A DNA stretch of 25,518 nucleotides, taken from the NCBI GenBank assembly GCA_964646405.1, contig CAZYDV010000041.1:1-25518 (forward strand), in the 5' to 3' direction. The DNA is from CAKZSB01 sp964646405 (GTDB lineage: Bacteria; Pseudomonadota; Gammaproteobacteria; Granulosicoccales; Granulosicoccaceae). Under the pieces are notes generated by a model. It ran no database searches. It worked only from the letters and a program-made list of their open reading frames with translations, and was not told the origin of the DNA. Shown here one piece after another: positions 7,822 through 15,603 of the stretch. Numbering within the stretch: position 1 is the stretch's first letter; every line of letters starts with the position of its first letter. A program made the translations under genes and the position numbers.

Positions 7822-8495
7822 CAGTTAGCCCCGCCAACGCGGGCTGATAGATCGCGCTCGGTGCCGATCATGGCGTTGCGACTCACAAGTGCTGCTAGTT
7901 GCTCCTCGCTAAAATCATCAGTGCCGGCAGGCTGTTGCGGCACCACGATATAACGCAACTCAGCGGTGCTGTCCCAGACGCGAATGCGGGTCTGCGATGG
8001 CAATATCACACCGAACTCTTTCAGTACGCCGCGCGGATCACGCACCGCTCGCGAACGATAGGCTGCCATTTTGTACCAGCTGGGCGCCATCCCGAGTATG
8101 CCGAGCGGGTAACACGAACACAGCGTGCAGACGATCAGGTTGTGGGTGTCTTCGGTATTCTCTACCGCGATCAGATGCCCCTGTTCCAGCCCCAACTCAG
8201 TGATCGCCGCACTCGCATCCGCCAGCAGTCGCGTTTTAAAATCGGCGTCCACCCAACTGCGTGCGATGATCCGACCGCCGTTCTTCGGCCCTATGTCTTC
8301 CGAATACGCCTCGATCCAGGCATCCACCGCAGCCGAGTCGACCATGCCTTTCTCGACCAGCAGGCTCTCCAGTGCCTTGACGCGAAGCGCCGGCTCGGAG
8401 GGCAGGTGGCTGTGTAGCTCGCTGTGGATATGGGCAATGTGTTCGGAGTCGTGGGAAGTCACGGTGTTTTGGGCTGCTTTAGGCGATACCAGCAT
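7821..8495 (-). CDS. nthA: Nitrile hydratase alpha subunit, cobalt type
   Basis: The 224-residue protein contains the metal-binding motif VCTLCSCY (residues 122-129, cysteines 123, 126 and 128). Threonine in CTLCSC is the mark of cobalt enzymes, whereas iron enzymes have CSLCSC; in mature enzymes the second and third cysteines are oxidised. GRIIARSWVD and YRSRAVRDPRGVLKEFGV flank it as usual. After the motif this protein reads CYPLGILGMAP, where many family members have CYPWPVLGLPP. The start ATG at 8495 has AAGG about 8 bases upstream. The frame continues further upstream through repeat array 2 and the gap, but those residues are repeat-derived and excluded. Thiocyanate hydrolase gamma is a related alternative, but the neighbours favour nitrile hydratase. 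Confidence 0.92.
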   Translation of the reverse strand: MLVSPKAAQNTVTSHDSEHIAHIHSELHSHLPSEPALRVKALESLLVEKGMVDSAAVDAWIEAYSEDIGPKNGGRIIARSWVDADFKTRLLADASAAITELGLEQGHLIAVENTEDTHNLIVCTLCSCYPLGILGMAPSWYKMAAYRSRAVRDPRGVLKEFGVILPSQTRIRVWDSTAELRYIVVPQQPAGTDDFSEEQLAALVSRNAMIGTERDLSARVGGAN

Positions 8496-8561
8496 GGTAG
8501 CGCCTTGTTGGGATGGTGCATAGAGTGGCTGTTTACGGCAGGGCTGCCGCACTGGTGGGTG

Positions 8562-9019
8562 GTACGGGTCCTGGTCGGCACCTGGAAACCCGCGGCGTGA
8601 GTAAGGTGAATATAGATCGCCTCGCTGACGCGTCGGGTTACCCTGGCGGCGGCTGATGGTTCGTGGTCGGCACCTGGAGACCCGCGGCGTGAGTAAGGTG
8701 AATGTAGATTGCCTCGCTGACGCGTCGGGTNNNNNNNNNNNNNNNNNNNNNNNNNNNNNNNNNNNNNNNNNNNNNNNNNNNNNNNNNNNNNNNNNNNNNN
8801 NNNNNNNNNNNNNNNNNNNNNNNNNNNNNNTACCGTGGCTGCGGCTGACGGTTTGTGGGCGGTACCTGGAAACCCGCGGCGTGAGCAAGGTGAATATAGA
8901 TCGCCTCGCTGACGCGTCGGGTTACCGTGGCTGCGGCTGACGGTTTGTGGGCGGTACCTGGAAACCCGCGGCGTGAGTAAGGTGAATATAGATCGCCTCG
9001 CGACGCGTCGGGTTACCCT
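8562..9019. repeat. 92-bp tandem repeat array 2, inverted relative to array 1 (with assembly gap)
   Basis: The unit, with period 92, reads AAACCCGCGGCGTGAGTAAG, then GGTGAATATAGATCGCC, then TCGCTGACGCGTCGGGTTAC and a GC-rich tail ending CACCTGG or TACCTGG. Units start at 8586, 8678, 8870 and 8962; the last one lacks two bases (CTCGCGACGCG) and ends near 9019. The reverse complement aligns along its length with the 93-bp unit of array 1, with scattered substitutions. Copies inside this array are nearly identical to each other, which suggests recent or ongoing homogenisation. The array fills the gene-free stretch between the broken LysR gene and the nitrile hydratase operon. Confidence 0.9.
8731..8830. 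other. Assembly gap of 100 N inside repeat array 2
   Basis: Exactly 100 N characters. If they are removed, the units on each side (starts at 8678 and 8870) are exactly 92 bases apart. The two contig ends are therefore in the same repeat phase, and the gap hides an unknown whole number of units. Confidence 0.98.
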
Positions 9020-9061
9020 GCGGTGCGCAAGCTTCGCCCCTAATTCTGGTGCATCCGTTCT

Positions 9062-9998
9062 TCAAACATTGTACGCGGTTGTATCGTTGCCTAAAGGCTC
9101 AATACTGGCGCGCACTGCCTCTATTACTTTCGCGGCGATCGGGTGCGGTTCTGTGTGTTTTCTCAGGTACACGGAAATGCCTTCTGGCTCGTAGAGTGAC
9201 AGGTTGGTACAGCGAACCAGTTTACCTTCGGCGATTCTTTGATTGACTGAACGGGCCCAGCCCAGTGCGATTCCCTCGCCGCGTTCGGCGACGTCGAGAC
9301 ATACCTGGTACGAGCTGAATGCCAGTTGTTCTGGTGGTGCTTTGCCACGGATTCGATAGTTCGCTAAGAACCGACGCCAGTCGACCCAGTCTTTGTCGTC
9401 GTAGTCGATGTGCAATAAAGGTAGTGACGCCAGTTCCGCCGGTGTGATCCTGGTGTTGAGCTTTTTTGCGAACGCCGGTGAACAAACCGGGAATATCAGG
9501 TCATCGGCAATAGGTTCACAATCGAATAAAGCTTCGGCACGTCTGCCTACCTGAAGGCCGATGTCGAATGTGGCTCGGGTTTGCTCTATCGGTTCGTATG
9601 ACGACAGCAATTGAAATTTAACGTCTGGAAACAGTTGCTGAAAGCGGCCGATGAGCGGCGACAGGATTCCTATAGCAATTGACAGATCGGAGTAGATAGT
9701 GAAATTGCAGGCCGCGGGCGTTGGCCCGGAGTGCTTTGGCGGTCGATGCCAGATCGCTTAGTGAGCGTCGCACGCTGTCGTACAGCGTTTTGCCATCGGA
9801 CGTCGGCATGACGTCGTAACGCTGTCGATCGAACAAGCGGACGCCGAGATTTTCCTCCAGTTGGCGCATTTGTCTACTGACGCTTGCCTGCGACAGGGCG
9901 CATTCGTCTGCAGCACGACTAAAACTTCTGTGCCGCACCGCCGCCTCGAACACGACCAGAGTCCCCAGTGGCGGCAGTTGGCGGGTGAGATCAGTCAT
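9062..9998 (-). pseudogene. LysR family transcriptional regulator broken by a one-base frameshift
   Basis: The first frame (from 9998) encodes a complete LysR-type helix-turn-helix: LPPLGTLVVFEAA and FSRAADECALSQASVSRQMRQLEENLGVRLFDR (about 25-58), resembling the GcvA subgroup. After residue 95 the frame departs from sense. The second frame, ending at 9062, carries the effector-binding domain: NFTIYSDLSIAIGILSPLIG, then FDIGLQVGRR and GIALGWARSVNQRIAEGKLV. One extra base near 9711-9720, in a GC-rich run, restores a protein of about 311 residues, the normal family length. This is either a real inactivating mutation or a consensus error. The gene is divergent from the operon starting at 10127, which is the usual arrangement for a LysR regulator and its target. 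Confidence 0.85.
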
Positions 9999-10126
9999 AT
10001 GAAAAATGTATGTCTGAGTGCAAAAATGTTGCTTCTGTGTAACGTTTAGTTTCCCTATAGTCTCAGCTAATCAAATATCTGGCAAGGAGAACTGTGGTGA
10101 GTGGAGATCGTTTAGGAGGCTTTGAG

Positions 10127-10561
10127 ATGACGGCCGCAGTACTGGAGCCGGAGTGGATGATTACCATTGATTCGCCGGAGGCTGGCATCGCCCCTGTGCT
10201 GGCGGCACTGGAGCAGGATGTCGCGCTGGTGCAGGGACCCTATGATTGCTGCAGCTATGTTCGACGAAACGGTCTGCAGCGTTTTCGATGTCTGGAGGGA
10301 TCCCACGCCGGGGCCGAAGGCACCCTTCAGGAAACCCCGGCGGCACAGATTGTCATCTCTATTCCCTGCCGGGAGAATCTGCTGCGGCAAGTATTCAATA
10401 CGGTCTTTCGCGTTCATGTTAACGAGGAGCCGACGATACGAGTACAGCAGGTCTGGGGTAGTCGCTCCCGGTTGATCGACGACAAGGACAATCCGAATCG
10501 ATACTGGAATCGATCGGATGCGGATTCGCTGCACGGCACCCCGGTTTGCAAGTCGTCATGA
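10127..10561 (+). CDS. Stand-alone NIF3/YqfO-type (PII-like) domain protein
   Basis: About 144 residues. The pattern YDCCSYV, then LQRFRCLEGSHAGAEGTLQE (about 51-70) and FRVHVNEEPTIRVQQV matches the small ferredoxin-like domain that is inserted in NIF3/YqfO proteins and also exists alone. Known stand-alone versions carry FRPLEGSNPFIG and AHPYEEPAYDV at the same places. The first conserved CxC-like region has two adjacent cysteines. Its function is unknown; metal or small-ligand sensing is a guess. The ATG at 10127 was chosen for the excellent AGGAGG 6 bases upstream. A second in-frame GTG at 10094, also with a good AAGGAGA, would add 11 residues. The stop overlaps the next start (ATGA). Confidence 0.7.
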   Translation: MTAAVLEPEWMITIDSPEAGIAPVLAALEQDVALVQGPYDCCSYVRRNGLQRFRCLEGSHAGAEGTLQETPAAQIVISIPCRENLLRQVFNTVFRVHVNEEPTIRVQQVWGSRSRLIDDKDNPNRYWNRSDADSLHGTPVCKSS

Positions 10562-11370
10562 GTGGCGGTGATAAATACACTCTGTTCCGGCAACTGCACG
10601 AGTCGTCCGAATTATTCGTGATGCCAAACCCATGGGATATCGGGTCTGCCAGACTCATGGCACGGCGGGGATTTAAGGCCCTTGCCACCACCAGTGGAGG
10701 CATGGCATACGCGCTGGGCCAACGTGATGGCAGCGTATCAAGGGCGCAGGTATTAGCGCATTGTGCGGACATCGCATCAGCGACTGATCTGCCGGTATCA
10801 GCGGATTTGGAAAATGGTTACGGTGATTCACCTGAGATGGTAGCTGATACGATCACCGCTGCTGCGAGGACGGGGGTCGCCGGTGGATCGATTGAGGACT
10901 ATACAGGCAATCCACAGCACGCAATTTATGATCGCACGTTGGCAGTAGAGAGAATTCAAGCTGCACATGAGGCCAGATTGTCGCTGGATAATGATTTTGT
11001 TCTGACCGCGCGCTGTGAAAAATACGTCTGGAACGAGCCGGATCCTGATGCAGTAATAGAACGACTGCAGGCGTTTGAAAAGGCGGGTGCCGATGTGCTG
11101 TTCGCACCAGGGTTGGATAATATCCGGGATATCGAGACTCTGATGCAGTCGGTCACCAAACCAGTCAATATTATTATGTCGACGCCGAATCTGCCCTATG
11201 ATCTGGACGCACTGGCAACACTGGGTGTTCGACGCGTCAGCATCGGCTCGTCGATGGCCCAGCTAGTCTATGGTCAGGCGATGGCGGCGATAACCGAGCT
11301 TGCCGAGTCCGGTACATTTGGATTTGTCGCAGATGCGATCGACTACCAAACGCTGGAAGGCTGGTTTTAG
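10558..11370 (+). CDS. Isocitrate lyase/phosphoenolpyruvate mutase family protein
   Basis: The 270-residue protein has the beta/alpha barrel signature of this superfamily: FVMPNPWDIGSARL (20-33), ALATTSGGMAYALG (41-54), LPVSADLENGYGD (78-90), GGSIEDYTG (109-117) and NIIMSTPNLP. D83 and E85 are in the place of the Mg-binding acids, and E113 follows. Members cleave or form C-C or P-C bonds on 2-oxo acid-like substrates (methylisocitrate lyase, PEP mutase, oxaloacetate decarboxylase); the exact reaction cannot be read from sequence. The lyase-specific KKCGH loop is absent. The ATG at 10558 overlaps the upstream TGA, so the two genes are translationally coupled. A TTG at 10546 is a less likely start. 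Confidence 0.85.
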   Translation: MSGGDKYTLFRQLHESSELFVMPNPWDIGSARLMARRGFKALATTSGGMAYALGQRDGSVSRAQVLAHCADIASATDLPVSADLENGYGDSPEMVADTITAAARTGVAGGSIEDYTGNPQHAIYDRTLAVERIQAAHEARLSLDNDFVLTARCEKYVWNEPDPDAVIERLQAFEKAGADVLFAPGLDNIRDIETLMQSVTKPVNIIMSTPNLPYDLDALATLGVRRVSIGSSMAQLVYGQAMAAITELAESGTFGFVADAIDYQTLEGWF

Positions 11371-11390
11371 AATGGTCTGGTATAGCTAAT

Positions 11391-12029
11391 TTACCATTCG
11401 TTGGGTAGCTTGCGCAGCAGTTCGATCGTTCCGGACTCTAAAGTGCGGACAAAGCCAGCCGTCGACAAATCGTTGATCAGTTGGGTCACCATGGGGCGGG
11501 TACAACCTACTTTGGCAGCGAGTTCCTGCTGACTGAGGGTGATCTGGTTCTGGTTGGCGTGGTTGAGCAGGGCCACACGCAGCCGGTTGTAAGTGTTTTG
11601 CAGGGCCAGCGCGCGCGCCGCAGCGGTGGTGACGCGGGCACGCTCGGCTGCGCGGTGCAGCAGATCCAGTGCAAATTCCGGATCGCGTTTAATTGCCAGT
11701 AGCACCCGCGCCCGCGATGGCAATGAATAAACCGTTTCGGTTACGGCTTGCACCGATGTGTTTCGTGCACCGCCAGTCAGGGTGAGTTCACCAAAACAGG
11801 TGCCCGCGCCGTACCATCCAAACGTCAATTCACGTTTGTCATCGGCGACGTAGGTGCGTACGGTACCGCTGTGGATATAGATCAGCGTGTGCTCAAAGTC
11901 TCCTTCATGGATGAAGGTTTCCTTGGCCTTGGCTGTTAGTCGCTCCTCACCTTCGACCAGTTCCAGGAGGCGGATGGCGCGTTTTTCGTCTTCGTACTCC
12001 GCGCGGGAGGCGTAGCTGTCGGATGTCAT
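11391..12029 (-). CDS. Crp/Fnr family transcriptional regulator
   Basis: A 212-residue protein. Residues about 20-130 form a cyclic-nucleotide-binding-type jelly roll with FIHEGDFEHTLIYIHSGTVR (39-58) and GAGTCFGELTLTGG (74-87). The C-terminal winged helix has LSQQELAAKVGCTRPMVTQLINDL (about 164-187). There is no cysteine cluster of the Fnr type in the N-terminus, so an Fe-S oxygen sensor is unlikely. The effector could be cAMP, another small molecule, or none. AGGA about 8 bases before the ATG at 12029 supports the start. It converges on the PEP mutase-family gene, 20 bases away, and no target operator was recognised in the 291 bases upstream. Confidence 0.88.
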   Translation of the reverse strand: MTSDSYASRAEYEDEKRAIRLLELVEGEERLTAKAKETFIHEGDFEHTLIYIHSGTVRTYVADDKRELTFGWYGAGTCFGELTLTGGARNTSVQAVTETVYSLPSRARVLLAIKRDPEFALDLLHRAAERARVTTAAARALALQNTYNRLRVALLNHANQNQITLSQQELAAKVGCTRPMVTQLINDLSTAGFVRTLESGTIELLRKLPNEW

Positions 12030-12320
12030 GGTTTGTCATCCTGTCTCGACTCGCAAGAGAAATCGTCAGCCGCGAAGGTTTAACGATCTAAGCCGATTGC
12101 CATTGTAATGTATGGCGATGGAGAATTTCCAGTGGTGAGTCGTACATCCAGGGAGATCGAAAACGTCTGTCGATACAATAGGTATAGGCAGGTCCATACA
12201 CGGATGATCATGTGCGGTTTTTGCCATTGAATCGGATGGGTGTCGTTTGTTGAATGCCAATGTATGAGTGCTTGTGCGCCAGACGCGAAGCTCAGGCAGT
12301 CGATGTTTGTGTTGTAAAAC
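12030..12320. other. Intergenic region upstream of the Crp/Fnr gene, no gene seen
   Basis: About 290 bases between the regulator start and the end of the racemase-family gene. One short minus-strand frame of 64 codons (12066-12260) has no recognisable motif and looks spurious. Locally the composition is more AT-rich than in the flanking genes, as expected for a control region, but I could not identify a convincing Crp/Fnr-like palindrome, promoter pair or terminator. Confidence 0.5.
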
Positions 12321-13067
12321 TCAGTGCTCGGCCATCAATGGTCCATGGCCTTCGATCTGATCGGTGATGCCATTGGCGCGCAGTGCGTGCCAGTAGGTGG
12401 CGGTGTTGATGGGGATCATTGGTTTTCCAAGTTTCCCTGCCATTTCATTGCATAGCGCCACCATCGACAAATTGGTGCCAACCTGGACGAAGGCATCGAT
12501 GCTGTCGTCGTCCATGTCCAGTACGTGGGCGCGCAGTTCTTTCTCCTGGACGTGTGCGATGGCGACCGGGCTTGAGCATTTAAGGCCACGGAATTTCACG
12601 ACGTCAAAACCGCAGTCCTGAAAAAACAGTGTGACGTTGGTATCGGAAATCGGGAAGTAGGGCGAGATCACAGCGATGCGCTTGACATTGTAGAGATTCA
12701 GCGCCGCTTCGCAGGCGAAGGAGCCCGCGGAGACTTTCACGCCGCAATGATCGGATAGGTCCTGCATGCGTTTTTCCGACGGCGCACGGCCGTCCCAGAA
12801 CATCAGTGCTGACATACCCATGATGAGGTAGTCCGGCTCGCAGGTCATGCATCGATCGACGGCGGCATAAAGTGTGGAGCCAATGGCCTCGACCAGGGCG
12901 AGAAATTCATCGTCGTTGCGCACTTTCATGTTCGGCACTTCGATGCGCCCGAAATGATTGGTTACACCGGGCACTCGCAGATCATCCATATCTGGTTGCA
13001 CGATGGTGTTCGTCGACGGGGCGACGACGGCAAACTTGCATCGCCAGCCTCTGGCATCTTTTGTCAT
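12321..13067 (-). CDS. Maleate cis-trans isomerase/Asp-Glu racemase superfamily protein (arylmalonate decarboxylase-like)
   Basis: The 248-residue protein starts at ATG 13067, with GGAGG eight bases upstream; a longer frame to 13124 is rejected for that reason. It has FAVVAPSTNTIVQPD near the N-terminus, YLIMGMSALMFWDG (about 80-93), RIAVISPYFPISDTNV, DAFVQVGTNLSM (about 192-203) and INTATYWHALRANGI at the end. These fit the Asp/Glu racemase-like two-lobe fold of maleate isomerase and arylmalonate decarboxylase. The two catalytic cysteine positions appear to be occupied by other residues (MGMSA and QVGTNL). I remember similar strings in other members, so this may be a distinct subfamily rather than decay. 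The substrate is unknown. Confidence 0.78.
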   Translation of the reverse strand: MTKDARGWRCKFAVVAPSTNTIVQPDMDDLRVPGVTNHFGRIEVPNMKVRNDDEFLALVEAIGSTLYAAVDRCMTCEPDYLIMGMSALMFWDGRAPSEKRMQDLSDHCGVKVSAGSFACEAALNLYNVKRIAVISPYFPISDTNVTLFFQDCGFDVVKFRGLKCSSPVAIAHVQEKELRAHVLDMDDDSIDAFVQVGTNLSMVALCNEMAGKLGKPMIPINTATYWHALRANGITDQIEGHGPLMAEH

Positions 13068-13207
13068 CGTTTTCCTCCGACGGGTGCAGGCGTCAGTTTG
13101 CGCATGGTAGAGGCAGTGCGTCAAGTCGCAACCGTTGAGCCGCGGTGACTTCGATGGCGCCGACGATGTTGTCTTTAAGTTCCAACGAACCGTATGACAG
13201 TCTTAAC

Positions 13208-13230
13208 GCCACGCAATAGCTCGCGTTGGC
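13208..13230 (-). terminator. Imperfect hairpin downstream of the serine hydrolase gene
   Basis: On the minus strand GCCAACGC pairs with GCGTGGC (one bulged base) around an 8-base loop, 10 bases after the serine hydrolase stop, followed by GTTAAG. The T tract is weak, so this is only a possible terminator. Confidence 0.25.
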
Positions 13231-13240
13231 GATTCGAAGG

Positions 13241-14248
13241 CTAGGCGTGCGCCGCGGCAACCGGAATAATTGTCTCTTCGATCAGTCGCATCAATTCACC
13301 GAAGTAGCCACTGGTGCGTGCCGGGCGCAGGGGATCTGAAGCGATGGCAAGGGTGAGCTCAAGCTCTGGAATGATGCAAATGATCTGTCCGCCGTAGCCG
13401 CGTGCCAGCGAGTAGACCGTGCCATTGCGCGAACCGATAAACCAGCCGTATCCATAACCTAGTCCGGAAAACATCGAACGGGTAACGGGAACCTGTGAAC
13501 GGGTCACCCAGTAGTCGCTCAGGACCTGTAAGTCTCCAGAGCGGCCGCCGTTGCGATACATTTCGCCAAAGCGAATCATCGCAGACAGAGTCAGGGCCAT
13601 TTCGTTGCCGCCCAGATAGCGTCCCTGCGGATCGCGAGTCCAGGTCGGGATGTCGATGCGCAGCGGCTGACCGATGCGTTGACGGGCCAGTGCCAGCAGG
13701 CTGAGTCCGGAGACCTTGGTCAATATGGCGCCCAACACATGTGAGGAACCGGTGGAGTAGAGCATGCGTGATCCCGGCTCTGCCACCATAGGTCGCGACA
13801 GGGCATTGGCCACCCAGTTGCGGCTGTTGATCCAGGTGTAGTAGTTGCGCCCTGATGTCGGTTCCAGCCCGGCCTGCATCGTCACCAGATTCTCCACAGA
13901 GATTGAGCCGACCTTGGGATCTGCCGAGCGCGGTATCAGGTCAGGTGCGAGTTCATCCAGGGTCGATTGAATAGAGGGGATCTCACCACGATCGAGTGCC
14001 GCCCCGGTCAGGGCGGCAACGACGGTTTTCGATACCGATTTGATCGGCAGTGTCGTTTCGATCGAGGGGCCGCGAAACATCTCGAAAAGAACTTCTCTTC
14101 CGTGCTGGTATACGGCAATGGCACGGCACTGATCCAGTGCCCGCGCCAATGCCCTGACTTCATGCCAGTCGCGCGGCCTGGCCGAAGCCGAGCCAGCCGC
14201 GAACAGCGCCATGCCTGTCAGCAATTGTCGTCGTGTCAGTGTTGGCAT
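13241..14248 (-). CDS. Serine hydrolase (class C beta-lactamase/esterase family), Tat-exported
   Basis: About 335 residues from the ATG at 14248. The N-terminus LTRRQLLTGMALFAAG carries a twin-arginine signal peptide ending near ASA-RP (residues 21-24). The catalytic SxxK motif is S71-V-S-K74 in PIKSVSKTVV, and the second motif is Y164-S-T in MLYSTGSSH. The third motif region is GYGGQIICI, where many relatives have GHGGQ or GxGGQ. These enzymes act in the periplasm as esterases, peptidases or penicillin-binding-like hydrolases; resistance to beta-lactams should not be inferred. A GTG at 14290 would add 14 residues before the signal peptide and is less likely. The start lies 72 bases after the stop of the upstream reductase. 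Confidence 0.85.
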   Translation of the reverse strand: MPTLTRRQLLTGMALFAAGSASARPRDWHEVRALARALDQCRAIAVYQHGREVLFEMFRGPSIETTLPIKSVSKTVVAALTGAALDRGEIPSIQSTLDELAPDLIPRSADPKVGSISVENLVTMQAGLEPTSGRNYYTWINSRNWVANALSRPMVAEPGSRMLYSTGSSHVLGAILTKVSGLSLLALARQRIGQPLRIDIPTWTRDPQGRYLGGNEMALTLSAMIRFGEMYRNGGRSGDLQVLSDYWVTRSQVPVTRSMFSGLGYGYGWFIGSRNGTVYSLARGYGGQIICIIPELELTLAIASDPLRPARTSGYFGELMRLIEETIIPVAAAHA

Positions 14249-14320
14249 CAGGTGCTGGTCGTGGTTGTTGTCGGCCACTCTGGCAGCCACCGTGATGTCG
14301 TGGTGCGGATCTGCGGCAAG

Positions 14321-15352
14321 CTAGCCAACCTTCACCACCATCTTGCCAAAGCTCTTGCCGAGCAGTACGTCGTTTAGCGCGCTCGGCGCGTTTTCCAGTC
14401 CGTCGACTAGCTGTTCCTTGTATTGCACTTTGCCCTCGGCCAGCCAGGATTGCATGGCAGTTGAGAATTCCTTGTAGAGGCTGTGTGGAAAGCTGTCAAA
14501 GATGATGAAGCCCTGCACTTTGACTTTCATGCGCAAAATCGTGCCCATAATCATCGGGCCGAAGTCCGGGCCGTCTGGCAGGCCGGTCAGGTTGTACCAG
14601 GAGACCACGCCACAGACCGGCATGCGAGCGAACTGATTGAGCAGCGGCAGGACGGCATACAGTACCTTGCCTCCGACATTTTCGAAGTACACGTCGATAC
14701 CGTCTGGGCAGGCGTTTTTTAATTGTGCGGCGAGGTCGTCCGCCTTGTGGTCGAGGCAGACATCGAATCCGAGGTTGTCGACCACGTGTTGACATTTCTC
14801 AGGCCCACCGGCGATGCCGATCACGCGGCAGCCTTTGAGTTTGGCGATCTGGCCGACGGTAGCGCCTACGGGTCCGGATGCGGCGGCGACGACGACAGTT
14901 TCACCGGCTTTGGGCTCGCCGATTTTCAGCAGGCCGGCGTAGGCGGTGTAGCCGGGCATGCCAAGAATACCGAGCGCCCACGACGGGTTGTCCGGGCGCT
15001 TACCGAGGTTCATCACGCCGGCTCCGTCTGACACGGCGTAGTCCTGCCAGCCGCTGCCGTGCAGTACGTGGTCGCCGGGGCTGAAGCCATCGATGTTTGA
15101 ACTGACTACTTCGGCTACGACCTGGCCGGTCATGACCTCGCCGATTTGCACCGGGGTGGCATAGGATTTGGTGTCGTTCATGCGCCCGCGCATGTAAGGG
15201 TCGAGTGAAAGATAGACCGTGCGCAACAACATCTGACCATCACCGGGCTGCGGTACCGCGGTTTCAGTGAGCTTGAGTGTGTTGTCATCTGGCAGCCCTG
15301 ACGGGCGCTGATTGAGGACGATCTGGCGGTTGGTTGCGGCTGATTGGCTCAA
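14321..15352 (-). CDS. NADP-dependent oxidoreductase, zinc-independent MDR family (CurA/YncB-like)
   Basis: The 343-residue protein has the full length of the leukotriene B4 dehydrogenase/curcumin reductase family. YLSLDPYMRGRMND (47-60) is the family signature, GILGMPGYTAYAGL (128-141) is the substrate-pocket segment, and VVAAASGPVGATVGQIAKLKG holds the glycine-rich NADP-binding motif. DVYFENVGG and GFIIFDSFP occur at the expected C-terminal places. There are no zinc-ligand cysteines. The family reduces the C=C bond of enones and related compounds using NADPH; the native substrate is unknown. It starts 251 bases from the divergent c-di-GMP sensor gene and is followed by the serine hydrolase. 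Confidence 0.9.
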   Translation of the reverse strand: MSQSAATNRQIVLNQRPSGLPDDNTLKLTETAVPQPGDGQMLLRTVYLSLDPYMRGRMNDTKSYATPVQIGEVMTGQVVAEVVSSNIDGFSPGDHVLHGSGWQDYAVSDGAGVMNLGKRPDNPSWALGILGMPGYTAYAGLLKIGEPKAGETVVVAAASGPVGATVGQIAKLKGCRVIGIAGGPEKCQHVVDNLGFDVCLDHKADDLAAQLKNACPDGIDVYFENVGGKVLYAVLPLLNQFARMPVCGVVSWYNLTGLPDGPDFGPMIMGTILRMKVKVQGFIIFDSFPHSLYKEFSTAMQSWLAEGKVQYKEQLVDGLENAPSALNDVLLGKSFGKMVVKVG

Positions 15353-15603
15353 GGATAGCTCCCGGTTTTGAGGTTAGCGGTTTGCATTAAGATCATTGCC
15401 CAGTATAACGCGTGGCAATCGCCGACGAGGTCGGGCCGGCAAATGCTCGCCACGGCGGCGACTCATGTTTCAGATTAAAAAAGACGGTGCGTTCTTTTGG
15501 TGGAGCGCTACTTGCAACAGTGTGGGGGCGATCACACAGATGCGGTTTGCAAGTCTGCAGCTGGACAGCCAGGCGGCGGGCCACCGAACCCGGTTGAGGA
15601 ATC

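Noticed and set aside
8496..8888. N-terminal extension of the nitrile hydratase alpha subunit through array 2
   Set aside because: The extra residues are repeat translation and run into the N gap; ATG 8495 has a ribosome-binding site and gives the normal length.
12066..12260. 64-codon small protein on the minus strand
   Set aside because: No motif and no convincing ribosome-binding site; it lies in the AT-richer upstream region of the Crp/Fnr gene.
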